A stretch of DNA of 64,000 bases, from NCBI GenBank assembly GCA_000611775.1, contig KK106982.1, forward strand, positions 2,152,878-2,216,877. The letters run 5' to 3'. Of the stretch, positions 41,869-56,502 are shown one piece after another. This DNA is from Umbilicaria muhlenbergii (taxonomy: Eukaryota; Ascomycota; Lecanoromycetes; Umbilicariales; Umbilicariaceae). How positions within the stretch are numbered: the stretch's first letter is position 1; every line of letters starts with the position of its first letter. A program made the position numbers and the translations under genes. Under the pieces are notes generated by a model, which was not told the origin of the DNA, searched no databases, and worked only from the letters and a program-made list of their open reading frames with translations.

Positions 41869-44188
41869 ATGGCGGTATTTGAAGCTTCCCAATATCTGCG
41901 CGATGCGGCGGAAGCCCTAAGACTGGCAAGTCGGCCTCGGTCCAATCACCTTTTGTGGGGACTCCACGCTGATTGGCCCGCATAGATTGCGCGTCTGGCT
42001 TGGAGACGTTCGGTGACAGCTTGGATTTATGTCCCCTTCGGCGCCGTGTGTATACTGCTAACATCGTGGGGTATTGATAAATTGATTGCCTACAGCTCTG
42101 TTTCTTTCCCTTCTTCTGTCGCCCTGCTGATCGCGCTATTCTTCGGCTTGATAGCCTGTGAAGCCGTACTGGGCGAGAAGAGGACAAGAGAGGTTGTACA
42201 TTATGTGGATATTCCTGTAAGTCTTACTGCATAGTGTAGTACCAGCCGGATCATCACAATTCTGACCCCTCTAGGCGGGTTTCGCCCTACGTTATATCAA
42301 CGTTTTCTTTACGCCCTCCTTCGGTAAGTGGTCCAGGCCGGTAGGTTTGCATGCCGTGTCCTGGCAGGTCACGGAACCTCTTCTATGCTAATACAGAAAG
42401 TTCTTCTACCGCTTAGCCCTCCCACCAGCGGGGTCGAAGTCGGCAAGATCATCACTGTTTTTGGTAAGGCGTCCAATCATTATCATCCACGCAAGGCTGA
42501 GGGTAGTCCAGTGATCGGCTTTGCTGTAATGCTTGCGGCAACAGCATATTTTGTCCGTGGACTTCAACTGCTTCTTGGCACGTCGAAAAGAGCTATGACC
42601 GAACGAGCTGAAGAGATGGGCACCGAAGGTGATGATATCCCTCTCACAGAACCGAGCAGACCTACCTCAAGTGCCTCAGAAGCTATTTATTCCGAAAGAG
42701 CAGCAAGCAGGCCTCCTTCTCCAATCCGCACTACCAACATTGCTGTACCATTACGCGCCCAAGACCCTTCACAAGTAAGAGGAACTGGCGGCCCTCCCGC
42801 GGAAGGACAACAGTCACAAGCATCTCTGGCGCTGTCGGTTCTTCGACAAGACCCGATACCTTTGACAAGGGCACAAAAATGGGCAGCTGTTGGCAATGTC
42901 AAATTGGATGTTTTCACGTATGCAATTATTTTCTTCGTCGGTCTGCCCATATACTACGCCACGGGCTACGCAATGCCCATGCAATTGGCCCTCAATGTTC
43001 TGGCCTACTTTGCTGCCCTCGCTTTGCCAGCTAATTATAAGCGCTTTTTCCACCCTGTACTTGTGTCGTCAGTAATCACAATCCTGGGAATTTGGTTGTT
43101 GGCGTTGTGTCGACACAACAGCTTGCGCGACGGATTGCACGCATACTCTACAAAGACTCGGTACTTACAGCTTTGGAATGGTCAAAAGGGGTTACAGCGC
43201 CCTGGAGCGGGAGATGTGTTTAGCAGCGTGCTAGACGTGAGTATCGTCGCACTGGCTTTGCCAATGTTCCAGTATCGTAATGAGCTCCGGAGACATGTAA
43301 GTACCCTCCTTTTCGATAGCCCGAGCGCGGAGGAGAAACTTCACCCGGGCGTGGGGACAGAACAAGTAGCAGTCCTCAGGTGCGGATCCCTCAACTACTC
43401 AATAACCACGAAAGATTTGAGAGGGTTCGTGGAAATACCAAAGACATCCATCTCTTCAATGGTCGCACCAATGATATGATATATCGATTTCATCGTCGAG
43501 TTATCGAGAGGGCAACCAGCTGGAGACTGCTGTTTGTTTCGTCCCAACGCCTGAACTTTGGGGCACTCTTGCAAAGAGAGACTAAGCATTCGGCGGAGAT
43601 GCACCAGAATCACCATTATATTCTCATTCGATCCGGTTCATCAGGTGTACGCAGGTACTGTTGCTGACCGTCTCAGTTCCTGTCAATTGTCATTCCCAAT
43701 ATCTGCGTTTCTATTGCCTCTCTCTTCGGCTACCCTTCTCTTTGTTACGCCATTGGAATATCATCGCAGCGAAGCCTTTCCTTTGCAGCCCGCAGCCTTA
43801 CACTTGCACTGGCAACGCCTTCTACGATGAATCTTAGTGGAGATCTCAACCTTGTTGCGGTTCTATGTATCATGAGTGGGATCTTGGGCGTACTCATCGG
43901 CCCCGCAATTCTGAAATGGTTGAAAATTCCGGAAGGTCTGTCTTGACTATGACGGGCAATAATCTCACTGATGAAAGCTAACAATCCTCGCCAGACGACT
44001 ATGTGACACGTGGGGTAACACTTGGTGGCAACTCCTCAGCCATCGCAACCGCTTTGCTCCTTGCCACTGATCCAAGAGCAGCAGCATTGTCAAGCCTGTC
44101 CATGAGCCTCTTCGGGACTGCGATGGTAGCGCTGACTTCCGTGCCTCCCGTAGTGAGGGTCGTGAAGGGTCTTGTAGGACTCGAATGA
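41869..44188 (+). CDS. LrgB / PLGG1-like membrane transporter
   Basis: Proposed start ATG at 41869 (MAVFEASQYLRDAAEALRLA); the first intron is uncertain. Helices follow: TAWIYVPFGAVCILLTSWGI, VALLIALFFGLIACEAVLGE, AGFALRYINVFFTPSF, LPLSPPTSGVEVGKIITVF (LrgA-like half). A long cytoplasmic Ser/Pro linker (about 90 residues, PLTEPSRPTSSASEAI) comes next. The C-terminal LrgB half has KWAAVGNVKLDVFTYAIIFF, MPMQLALNVLAYFAALALPA, SVLDVSIVALALPMFQYRNEL, a long intron (43300-43670), FLSIVIPNICVSIASLFGYP, SLTLALATPSTMNLSGDLNL and VTRGVTLGGNSSAIATALLL, the family's best motif. Plant PLGG1 exports glycolate/glycerate from plastids; bacterial LrgB is antiholin-like. The fungal role is not established. Ends KGLVGLE at 44188. 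Confidence 0.85.
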
Positions 44189-47566
<3,378 letters not shown>

Positions 47567-48128
47567 TCTCTGGGTAGACCAACAGCAGTTGCTCTGCTCT
47601 CTCCTATAATCCCAGTGTTTCATCCCCCCGTACATATCCACACCGGATTGGGTACCTTGGGCTGTCAAAGCGTTCAGCGTGATTTGGGTGTGCCTTTGCA
47701 GCACGGGGTTGATACAAGGGACCTTGAAACTATGTATATGAGCAGGAAATTTATATTGTACCCAACAGCTCGTACGAGGACAGAGACTGGTCTAGAGGAA
47801 GTGAAACGCATCAGTTTTAGGGCTGAGGAGCTATTCGAGTGTGAACGCATCGCGCTCAGTCGGTCAATCGGTCGATTAGCCTCGGTTCAGCCTCACTAGC
47901 TTCAGGCTAAAGCCTGCCCCGGAGCCGTTCGCGCCGCCGAATCCCGCCGATAAGCGATAAGGCGCTATGGCGGGCATAAGGCGGTGTGGGGTCAACTGCA
48001 GAAACATGTCCTTCTATTCGCTACCTTAGTCATTCACATCCACTTCATCGTTGCCCGAGGGCTTCTCTGAAACTGCAGGCTCTCTCTGAAGAGCCTCCTT
48101 TACCTGGGACGATCGGACTGTCGCCAAC
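47567..48128. promoter_or_regulatory. CBS promoter region with GATA-type sites
   Basis: No gene seen. Around 47950-47965 the sequence has two adjacent GATAAG words (CCGATAAGCGATAAGG), the core bound by fungal GATA factors such as AreA. This is suggestive only. Confidence 0.4.
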
Positions 48129-49901
48129 ATGTCCACCTCCACGCAACCCAAACTCCCACCCGTGGTGATGGACTCGATAACGCAGCAAATCGGCAATACG
48201 CCACTGATCCGACTGAACAGATTGCCACAAAGTCTGGGTATAGAGGCTACGGTGTATGCAAAACTTGAATGCTTCAATGCTGGGGGGAGTGTAAAGGATC
48301 GGATCGCACTCCGCATGATTGAGGAGGCCGAACGCAAGGGGAGGATAAAGCCCGGTGATACCTTGATAGAGCCGACAAGTGGAAATACGTGAGTGTCGCT
48401 GGAGTGACTGACATCTGTTCCTTTATCTGATGGCCTTCTAGCGGCATCGGCCTGGCGCTGGTTGCCGCAGTCAAGGGTAGGTCGGATCTGGGGGCCCCTT
48501 CCGGTGCCTTTTGTGACTGACACTCCACAGGGTATAAGACTATCATCACCCTACCCGAGAAGATGTCCTCCGAAAAAGTCGCCGTCCTACGTTCTCTAAA
48601 TGCCACTATAATACGGACGCCAACGCAGGCTGCGTTTGACTCTCCAGAATCGCACATTGGTGTCGCCCGGAGGCTGCAAAAAGAGATCCCAAACTCACAT
48701 ATCCTAGATCAATACGGAAATCCCGACAACCCTTTAGCACACGAATATGGGACTGCGCAAGAGATCTGGACCCAGACAGGGGGCCGCATTTCGGCCATCG
48801 TGGCGGGGGTCGGCACGGGAGGGACAATCACTGGACTGGCCAAAGGGCTACGGAAACATAACCCGGACGTCAAAGTAATCGGGGCTGATCCATATGGCTC
48901 GGTTCTGGCATTACCGCAATCACTAAATCAGTGCCACGCCGATGAAGCCTACAAAGTGGAAGGCATTGGATACGATTTTATACCAGATGTTTTAGACCAA
49001 CACACTGTGGACAAATGGTACAAGACAAATGATCGAGAGGCATTTGCATACGCGAGGAGATTGATATGCGAGGAGGGCCTTCTGGTGGGTGGCAGCAGTG
49101 GAAGCGCCGTGGCAGCTATGGTGAAGGGCGTGAAGGAATTGGGATTGAAGAAAAGCGACGTGGTTGTGGTCGTTTTGCCGGACAGCATCCGGAGTTATTT
49201 GAGCAAGGTAAGTATCCGACGCAGAGACGTCGAATGATCAGCCTAACGGTTCGCAGTTCGTCGACGACGACTGGCTAGCCGCCAACGACCTTCTTCCACC
49301 AACGCCACCCGCGACCAATCCACCCTCACCGGACCTAAAGGCAGTCAGCAAAACAAAGGACCAGTTTAATGGTGCTACGATCCGCACATTACGATTGAAG
49401 CCCGTCACCACCGTCTCATCAGAGTCATATTGCGCCGAGGCTATCGAGATCATGCGGGATAAAGGGTTCGACCAATTGCCCGTGCGGGCCCCTCAGGGAA
49501 AGAGATTGGTCGGCCTAGTGACTCTGGGCAATATCCTCAGCTGGATGAGTAGTGGTCGTGCCAACAGTCAAACTCCCATTCAAAAGGTCATGTTCAATTT
49601 CGCCAAGATCAACGAAGTCATCACCGATCCCAGAGATATCGGCGACCTTGCACCCCCGGGAGACAGAAGTGAAGCGTCCCTGACCAATGGCAAGACTGGT
49701 CTCAATAACACTACACAGAACCGCAAGTTCGTGGAGATAACCTTGGATACGCCCTTGCAAGCTCTGATGAAATTCTTCGAGTGGAACAGTGCCGCTGTGG
49801 TTACAGATAGGGACGAACAGAAGAACATGAGACCTGTTGCAGTGGTGACCAAAGTTGACCTGCTTACGTGGCTGGTCAAGCAAGGGAATGGCGCGGCGTG
49901 A
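48129..49901 (+). CDS. CYS4: cystathionine beta-synthase
   Basis: PLP enzyme joining serine and homocysteine to cystathionine in transsulphuration. Exons 48129-48388, 48442-48476, 48531-49207 and 49257-49901 sum to 538 aa. Key motifs: [30 protein letters not shown] with the PLP lysine, [19 protein letters not shown] (completed by two splices around a 35-nt exon), [39 protein letters not shown] (phosphate loop) and [14 protein letters not shown]. The C-terminal regulatory part has two CBS domains, [12 protein letters not shown]...[14 protein letters not shown] and [15 protein letters not shown]...[13 protein letters not shown]. No haem-binding N-terminal domain, as in yeast. Confidence 0.96.
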
Positions 49902-50285
49902 GCATGAGATTATTGGACACAAGATGCTTGTGGCACGTAGCCTGCAGCGGAGGCGTCCGGGTATGCCCTAGCGCTTCTGAAGCTTGGTGTTTTGTCCATT
50001 TCGTTCAACATTGAATGTGCAAACGCCCAGCTTCTCGCAACGGAGGGCCCAGCAGGTCCAGAGTCAGGACACGGGCAACTCTTACTGTCGATCCTCTCAA
50101 TAAGTCAACAGGCGGAGATCAAGGAGGAGCAGTACGGGCCTTCCTCAACATCGCGTTCTGTTATCGGATTGTTGTTGGGAGTCCTTTCAAGTAGTCTCAC
50201 TCCGGCTCGCCATTTGATGACATGAAAGAGGCGATAGTGCTGCTTGGGGGCCCTCGTTCGGTTCAATGACAGATATCCATCATGT
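49902..50285. other. convergent intergenic region
   Basis: 3' regions of CBS and SRP receptor beta; nothing else seen. Confidence 0.4.
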
Positions 50286-51238
50286 TCATAGATTACTGCC
50301 GATCCAACCCCACCACCGCGCAACGTCAACGCCGTCTGCCCCTAGCACATTACCTCCCAAAACAGTCATCGGAACATTGACCTCTTCCATCTGGGAGAAG
50401 TCGAATTTGCCCTCCCCGCCATCCCCAAGCCAGTCCCTTTCTTCACCTAAATCGGTATCACCGATGCCAATGCCTGAGTCGAGGAGACCCTTGGCCCTCG
50501 AACTTCGAACATCCGTGATTTCTGATTCTAAGGCTGTCTTGACCAGTGCCGCAGGTAGAGCCGTAAATAGATCCAGCTTGTTTGCTGCGATGAGAACTGG
50601 CATTTCTTTCGGCGCCTTGGAAGTCTTGGAAGTTGTAGACCGCTTTTGCAGAAGTAGCAAAACGTCGTGTAGATACTCCGCTGCTTCTCGAAGGCCTTCG
50701 TTTCCGAGCCCGCCAGTTCCTGTGGAAATGTTCGCGGCATCTACTAAGAAGATGATACCCTTCAAGTTCTGAGGCTTGATGATGCTGTTCAGAGCGTAAT
50801 ATCGCAACTTGCCATGACCGGGTGTATCACTTAGTAAAAAGCGCTTGTGAACTTGCAATGATGGGTCATTGATCGATCTGTACCTTGAAGATGCTGTAGT
50901 CGTAGTGATGGGTAGAGACACCTCGACAGAGAGTGGTGCTTGGGACGTGTGTGTATCTGCATGATGGCCGCGTTCGAACTACACATGATCATGTGATTAG
51001 ACGAAGGATACGTGGCTGATCGTAACATCGAACTTGCCAGTGTCAGTAATGAAGTTTTCCCCGAGCCACTGGGTCCGATTAGCAAGAAGGAGGGTAAAGT
51101 GGTTGCGGAGGTTGATCGGTATATCACGAGATGCAGGAACAGTGGTACTGAGAGCACAAGGAGCGCGGTAATCGCTAGGACGAGGGGCGGAGGGCCCATC
51201 AACGAGGTTAGCCAGCTTTGAGGGCCTGCCCACGACAT
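50286..51238 (-). CDS. SRP102: signal recognition particle receptor beta subunit
   Basis: ER-membrane GTPase that anchors SRP receptor alpha for co-translational targeting. Exons 51238-51038 and 50978-50286 sum to 297 aa. The N-terminus has one membrane helix (LVLAITALLVLSVPLFLHLV), then the P-loop LLIGPSGSGKTSLLTL. Exon 2 starts FERGHHADTHTSQAP and continues to the G3 motif LLSDTPGHGKLR, a GIIFLVDAA strand and the G4-like motif LIAANKLDLFTALPA. The only intron that keeps this frame and joins LLTL to FERG starts with GC (GCAAGT) and ends with AG, a GC-AG intron. The start lies 311 bp from the divergent AKR1 gene. Confidence 0.9.
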
Positions 51239-51549
51239 GATGTAGAGGTAGCTTGAGGAGGCGGCACGAGACGGAGGGTGGAGAGCGACGGGAAGAGCCG
51301 AAACCAGATCCCTACGGGGTGGCAGTGTGAGTGGCCCTGGTGGTGTGGGAGGACAAGATGTCTCATCTCATCACCTCACTTTCCTTCACTCCATTGTGGC
51401 TGAGCATCCAGAGGAAGCTATCTCTTGCCTCTGACTATGCCCGCACTTGATCATGGCATATGTGAGATTGCTATACCTCTGACGCAAGCACAAGCACAAG
51501 CACAAGCACGGCCTCTGTGTTACCTACTTCCACTACACTTACGCTGAAG
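51239..51549. promoter_or_regulatory. divergent promoter SRP102 / AKR1
   Basis: 311 bp between two divergent starts. Contains four copies of the hexamer GCACAA/ACAAGC in tandem (about 51485-51510). Confidence 0.5.
51485..51510. repeat. hexanucleotide microsatellite (CAAGCA)n
   Basis: About four tandem CAAGCA units within 65 bp upstream of the AKR1 start codon, so probably in the 5' UTR or core promoter. Confidence 0.85.
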
Positions 51550-54033
51550 ATGTCCACCATACCTACGGCCTCACAAGACTCGCCAGGCGCATCAACCTTA
51601 GGACTTCCCACAATTCCAAATGGAAAGGCCTCTGCAGCACCGCCGAAGCTCAGCCCTGGTCAGAATGTGGAGCTCAACAACCTACCGCCATCGGAACAAA
51701 AGTTACCGCTTGAAGAAGATGTCATGCAACTAGCCAGGATAGGGGAGATTGGCCCCATCCAAAAGCTCTTCGAAGACGGGAGATTCGATGCTACTTTCAA
51801 AGATGGAGAAGGCATCACACCTCTACATGTGCGGAATATATATATCTCTTGCCCGCTGGATGCTTGGGCGAGGTGCTGATGATGATTTAGTGGGCAGCGA
51901 TCAACAACCACTACGCTTTATGCAAGTTTCTAATCGAGTCGGGAGCGGACGTCAACGCCAAAGGAGGAGAATCCATAGCCACCCCTGCTATGTGGGCCGC
52001 TCAGAGATGCCATTACTACGTGGTTAACCTACTTCTACAAAACGGAGCAGATACGTTTCTTACGGACGCCCAGGGTTACAATGTTCTTCATCTTGCCACT
52101 TTTGATGGCAATGTTTTCCTGCTCATCCTGCTCCTCCACCAAGGGGTTTCCGTCGACGCGCCGGACCCTGCTGGACATACCTCTTTGATGTGGGCTGCGT
52201 ACAAAGGGTATCCGGCATGCGTAGACCTATTTCTTCGGTGGGGCGCCAGTGTTAATGCTACGGATGAGAATGGATTTACCGCTTTGCATTGGGCGTTGGT
52301 GAAAGGCTCTCAGGCTTGTATACAAAAACTGATCGAGTACGGCTCCGACCGCTTTGCTCAAACATCAACCAACAAGACCCCATATTTGATAGCTGAAGAG
52401 ATGAGATCAACACGCGTCTGGCAACGGGCTCTTGCGGATTGCGGCTATGATGAAGACGGTAATCCCAAAGCCGTCCCACTACCGTATGCATCTTTCATCA
52501 AACAGCGAGTCTTCCTGAACAGGTTCTTCTTCCTTTGTCCTTTTGTAGTCATCTATCTTGTCATCTCCATTTTAAGCCACATGGTCATCTATGCAGCCGT
52601 ACCGATTGCTGTCTTTTGTGCATACTCTTTGCAATGGGGTGCCCAGCGACTCTTACTATGGGCGCCTTCAGACATGAGGCATATCCATAGAACAGTAAGT
52701 TTGTTGTCCGAGTGTCATCTAGACTGCATGGCTGATACGTGTTTAAGCCATATTTAGCCGGGGTTTTTGCAGCGAGTTGTTTCTGGCTTGGAGTGTGTTG
52801 GCTTACGGCCATACTCCCTAGTGGGTGATGGCCGTGACTTCTATATGATTGAAACTGACACCTTTAGCTACATATTCCTCTGATCCAGTTCTGAACTTCG
52901 TCTTCGCGATCTTCTACAGCCTCTGCACGTATTTCTACATTTACAGCATGATCGAGGATCCAGGCTACGTACCAAAATTGGCCAGTCGAAACCAACAGAA
53001 GGCTGTTATTGATGAGCTCCTGAGCTTATGGAAATTTGATGATCAAAATTTCTGCGTCATCTGCATGATACGACAGCCCTTGCGAAGCAAGCACTGCAGG
53101 AGATGTGGGCGTTGTGTAGCGAAGCACGATCAGTGAGTCGAATCTATCTTCTTGTTTTCAAGTGAGCCTACTAAGGATGCAAGTCATTGCCCATGGGTCC
53201 ATAACTGCGTCGGTGCCAACAATCACCGTCACTTCTTCCTCTACATACTATTTATGGAAATAGCCATTTTGCTGTTTGTGAGGCTAGTGCTTTCCTGTCA
53301 GTATATCCATGACTCCATTTTCTTGTAAAGTATGGACTGACACAACCTGGGAACAGATCTTGAAAATCTCCCACCGCCTCCCAATAGTCAATGTAATGTT
53401 CTTGCGGAGTCTATCTGCCAAATTATATTGCGAGACACGTTCACGGTGGTCCTAGCTATCTGGGCAACGTTGCAACTGGTATGGGTGACAATGCTTCTCG
53501 TTGTACAGCTTGTGCAGATATCCCGGGCTCTCACAACTTACGAGAGCATGCGTGGCCAACTGCACCATGGGTCGCGTGCTGCAGAAGCTGTCACATCGGC
53601 GCTGACAGCGGGAAGTACAAGCATGAACGGTGCCCAACTCACGACTAGCGGCATGGGGCCAGATCCGGCAGTTCCATCTGGTCCCGGCCATAGTCACTTG
53701 CATGCTCATAATGAAGGTTGTTTCGCGCAATGGAAAAAACTACTTGGCTTAGACACTTTTGTTGCCACGGCGCAAGGTGGTCTGGAAGGTGGGGTTCGAT
53801 CACGAAGGCGTCAAAACCCGTTCTCAAGGGGTCTCGTAACCAACTGCAAGGACTTTTGGTGCGATCCAGCGCCATACTTTGGCAAGCGTGAGACAGGGGC
53901 AGCAATGCTCGACGGTGACATTGTCAATTACGCGAGGATGTATGAGACGCCACCAAGGATGAAGATGCGGAGATCACATCAAGATGAGGGTGGCAGAGTG
54001 TACCAAAGTGTAGGCACTGACGAGGCCGTCTGA
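51550..54033 (+). CDS. AKR1: ankyrin-repeat DHHC palmitoyltransferase
   Basis: Golgi/endosomal S-acyltransferase that palmitoylates casein kinases such as Yck2. Exons 51550-51828, 51891-52694, 52748-52820, 52868-53132, 53184-53296 and 53357-54033 sum to 736 aa. Residues about 60-290 hold ankyrin repeats ([75 protein letters not shown]). Then membrane helices ([20 protein letters not shown]). The cysteine-rich domain reads [20 protein letters not shown], then [20 protein letters not shown]; the second His of DHHC is made at an exon border. The C-terminal domain includes [17 protein letters not shown], a family landmark. Complete and apparently functional. Confidence 0.95.
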
Positions 54034-54260
54034 ACGGTTTCTTCGAACTTGGATTAAGTAAACTACTATCGCGGTGTTCTCCATCTACGGAAAGAAACAG
54101 AGAGTTCACTCAACGTGTTCATCGTACATTATCTTCTCCTCAGAATAGCATTTGTTGAAAGACAAGTTTTCATTAATTGAGATTAGATGATACGGAGCAC
54201 TACGCTTGAATTCCTTGTTACCCATATGGGACAACGCGATAGGTCAGAGCTGCACTCTTC

Positions 54261-55419
54261 CTAGTCAAGACGAACCAAGTCTACAGTCGCGCAATGAGAA
54301 GCTCCACCAATACAATTGATGTGCCGTAAGGGCCAAAGAATTGGCTCCATCCCAAGCTTCTGCATCCATTCTGCAAACTCGATACCTGTCGCATCAACAA
54401 TGACCCTTTTCCCATCTAGAACCAGAACATTCGTGACCAGCCAACCCGAACATGTATAAGACGGAGGTTCAAACCGCGGCCTAGGAGTAAAAGGCACAGG
54501 CTACAGGTCCCAGTCTCTCAAGAGAATCTTTCGTCACTTTGCCGGGATGACAGATGAGCAGGCCTGGCGAAGCGGGATGATCGCGGTGTCAATGTGCATG
54601 GCGTGAGAGTCCACAATATCCATCATCTCGACGTTATAGCCCTTAGGAACCTGTGAGCGAAGGTATTCAACGCCTTTGAGGTTGGTGACGTGACTAAATT
54701 GCAACAGCAGAGTCTTGCCAAAACGCATGACATCGGCTGCGTCAAACGTGGGGCGACTGTTGTTGACTGTCCACTTAGGGCCGTTGACTTTGACGTCCAT
54801 AGGCTCATCGCCAATCGTCTTGTCATAAATGGTGTCTGGGACAGGTGGCTTGGGAGCTCGGATGACCCGCACAGAAGAGTCTTGAGCAAGCTCGTGCAAT
54901 ACCTCTCCATATGCCCGAGATATCTCATGTCGGCGACAGCCCCAAGCGGAAGGCGCTTCTTTAGATGATTATCAACGGTCAACAAGCCATCCCGCGGCAT
55001 GGAGCTTGTCCGCCATTACTGTGCCAGTCAACGTTCTTTGGTCGGTAGACTTTGAGGCCTTCTTGTTAAAGAATAGCAGCGAGCTGATCAAGCTCGGCAT
55101 CAGCTCATTCCGAAATGTGTTCTAGAAAGGAATTATTGGGAGGAAATTCTTCCGGGTATTGATGAGGCCTCCGTGGCATCGTGTTTGCCATCATCAAATG
55201 AGGCTCGCTTGGAAAGTTTGATTTAGCTGCACGACCAACAATCACAGATTGAAGTGGTGGCCATTCATTGTCGGCTGACATGGAAAGCATCCTAGAACTT
55301 TCATCGACTGAGGAGAGCGTTGACATGATGCTTGAAGGCCTTTGAATTGGCTTGATGAAATGGTCTGAACCGTGAGAAAAGGAGCGCATGCAGTAACTCA
55401 AGGTTTTGATATAATGCAT
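54261..55419 (-). pseudogene. decayed amidinotransferase (glycine amidinotransferase-like)
   Basis: Pieces in the order of an arginine:glycine amidinotransferase are spread over minus-strand frames. From the N-terminus: NEWPPLQSVIVGRAAK (about 55270), then an in-frame TGA at 55107-55105, ELDQLAAIL, an in-frame TAA, QEGLKVYRPKNVDW, then MPRDGLLTVDNHL (about 55000), a one-base shift before the segment AWGCRRHEISRAYGE, APKPPVPDTIYDK, RPTFDAADVMRFGKTLLLQ (active-site Asp region), DSHAMHIDTAIIPLR (active-site His), another shift before GLLICHPGKVTKDSLERLG, a further shift, and the end WLVTNVLVLDGKRVIVDA and HINCIGGASHCATVD (active-site Cys). At least two nonsense codons and three frameshifts make the gene non-functional. 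It may have made guanidino compounds. Confidence 0.8.
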
Positions 55420-56502
55420 TGAGTAATCAGTTCTAAAGAATCAATTATTAGACACAAGATCACCAAGACTTGTACATGCTCATAAATGAGTCACAAGATC
55501 TGAATGCTGTGTCTTGAGAGACATTGTACGATACACTTTCGAATCCAAAATTCACGAGAACAAGCTGACGGCCTGACAAGGGCGGTCGCTAAAGAAATCG
55601 CACAGTCTGGAGGAGTTGCCTCAGCCCCATTGACTATGCGCAACGAAATGTGGCGCATAGTTATCATGAATGCGCCGATGAAAACGCCCGCGATGGTAGA
55701 TTCTGAGGGCCAGACTGTCTCCCCAAGCCCTCTACCAACCCTTGGCAAAAAGTCCGCTGGATTGTCTCATATTCGATGGATGGAGACACTGACCACCGTT
55801 CGCAAGTTTGTAAAGGACCGTCCAAAGCAAAGCTAAATCTCGGGGCCGCCTTATTTGCATACTGCGACTGTGAAGCTATAAGAATCAAAGCAACAAATGT
55901 AGAATTCCAGCTGAATTGTTCTATTACTACGCGAGTGGAACTAAATACTACTACACAAGTGGGTAACGTGACTGCTTAATAAGTCATAATTAAGTCTGAT
56001 TTCTACACAAATACTTTATCGCAGGATAACCTTACCGCCCCTAAAATACCAATCTTCGGAGCAATTTGTATACGTGGTTCAGTGTCTGAGTGAATATGGC
56101 TGAGATAGTTACTTTTACCCCTGAATTCTTACATTAAAATTTTCCATCTGTGGTATAGCCACAAAAAAGAAACCGTACTCAACACGAGGGCTCCCTGAGA
56201 ACGGGGATCAAGCGTGGCTTACAATAGTGTCTAGTGTTCGGACTTAAGAGGTGTACCGGTCCCCCGGATCGGGGACCTCGCCTCATCATGGACTACCTGG
56301 AGTAAAACACTGAAAATATCAAACACTGTTTCGGATGGGAAACATACGAGAACAGCATAAGTGCCAGACCGAGGAGTCGTGTCTTTATCATATAGCTCAA
56401 CGATGCTGAACGTTTACACCATTGATGAGTCCAATTTAATTGGGTGGGTTTTATAGCTATATAAATGAAGGGAAATAGAAGAATACCGAAGCGGCATAGT
56501 AT
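55420..56502. other. AT-rich non-coding stretch
   Basis: Little coding potential; the 110-aa frames around 55500-55830 show no family. From about 55840 to 56460 the DNA is notably AT-rich and interrupted by a GC-rich hairpin at 56258-56277. Such a change next to a pseudogene suggests repeat-derived, mutated DNA. Confidence 0.5.
56258..56277. repeat. GC-rich perfect inverted repeat
   Basis: GGTCCCC, spacer CGGATC, GGGGACC: a 7-bp-arm hairpin inside otherwise AT-rich DNA. Could be an element end or a binding site for a CGG-type zinc-cluster factor. Confidence 0.8.

Noticed and set aside
55504-55836. 110-aa plus-strand frame and overlapping 85-aa minus-strand frame
   Set aside because: No recognisable family on either strand, no supporting splice signals, and position between a pseudogene and AT-rich DNA; not called as genes.
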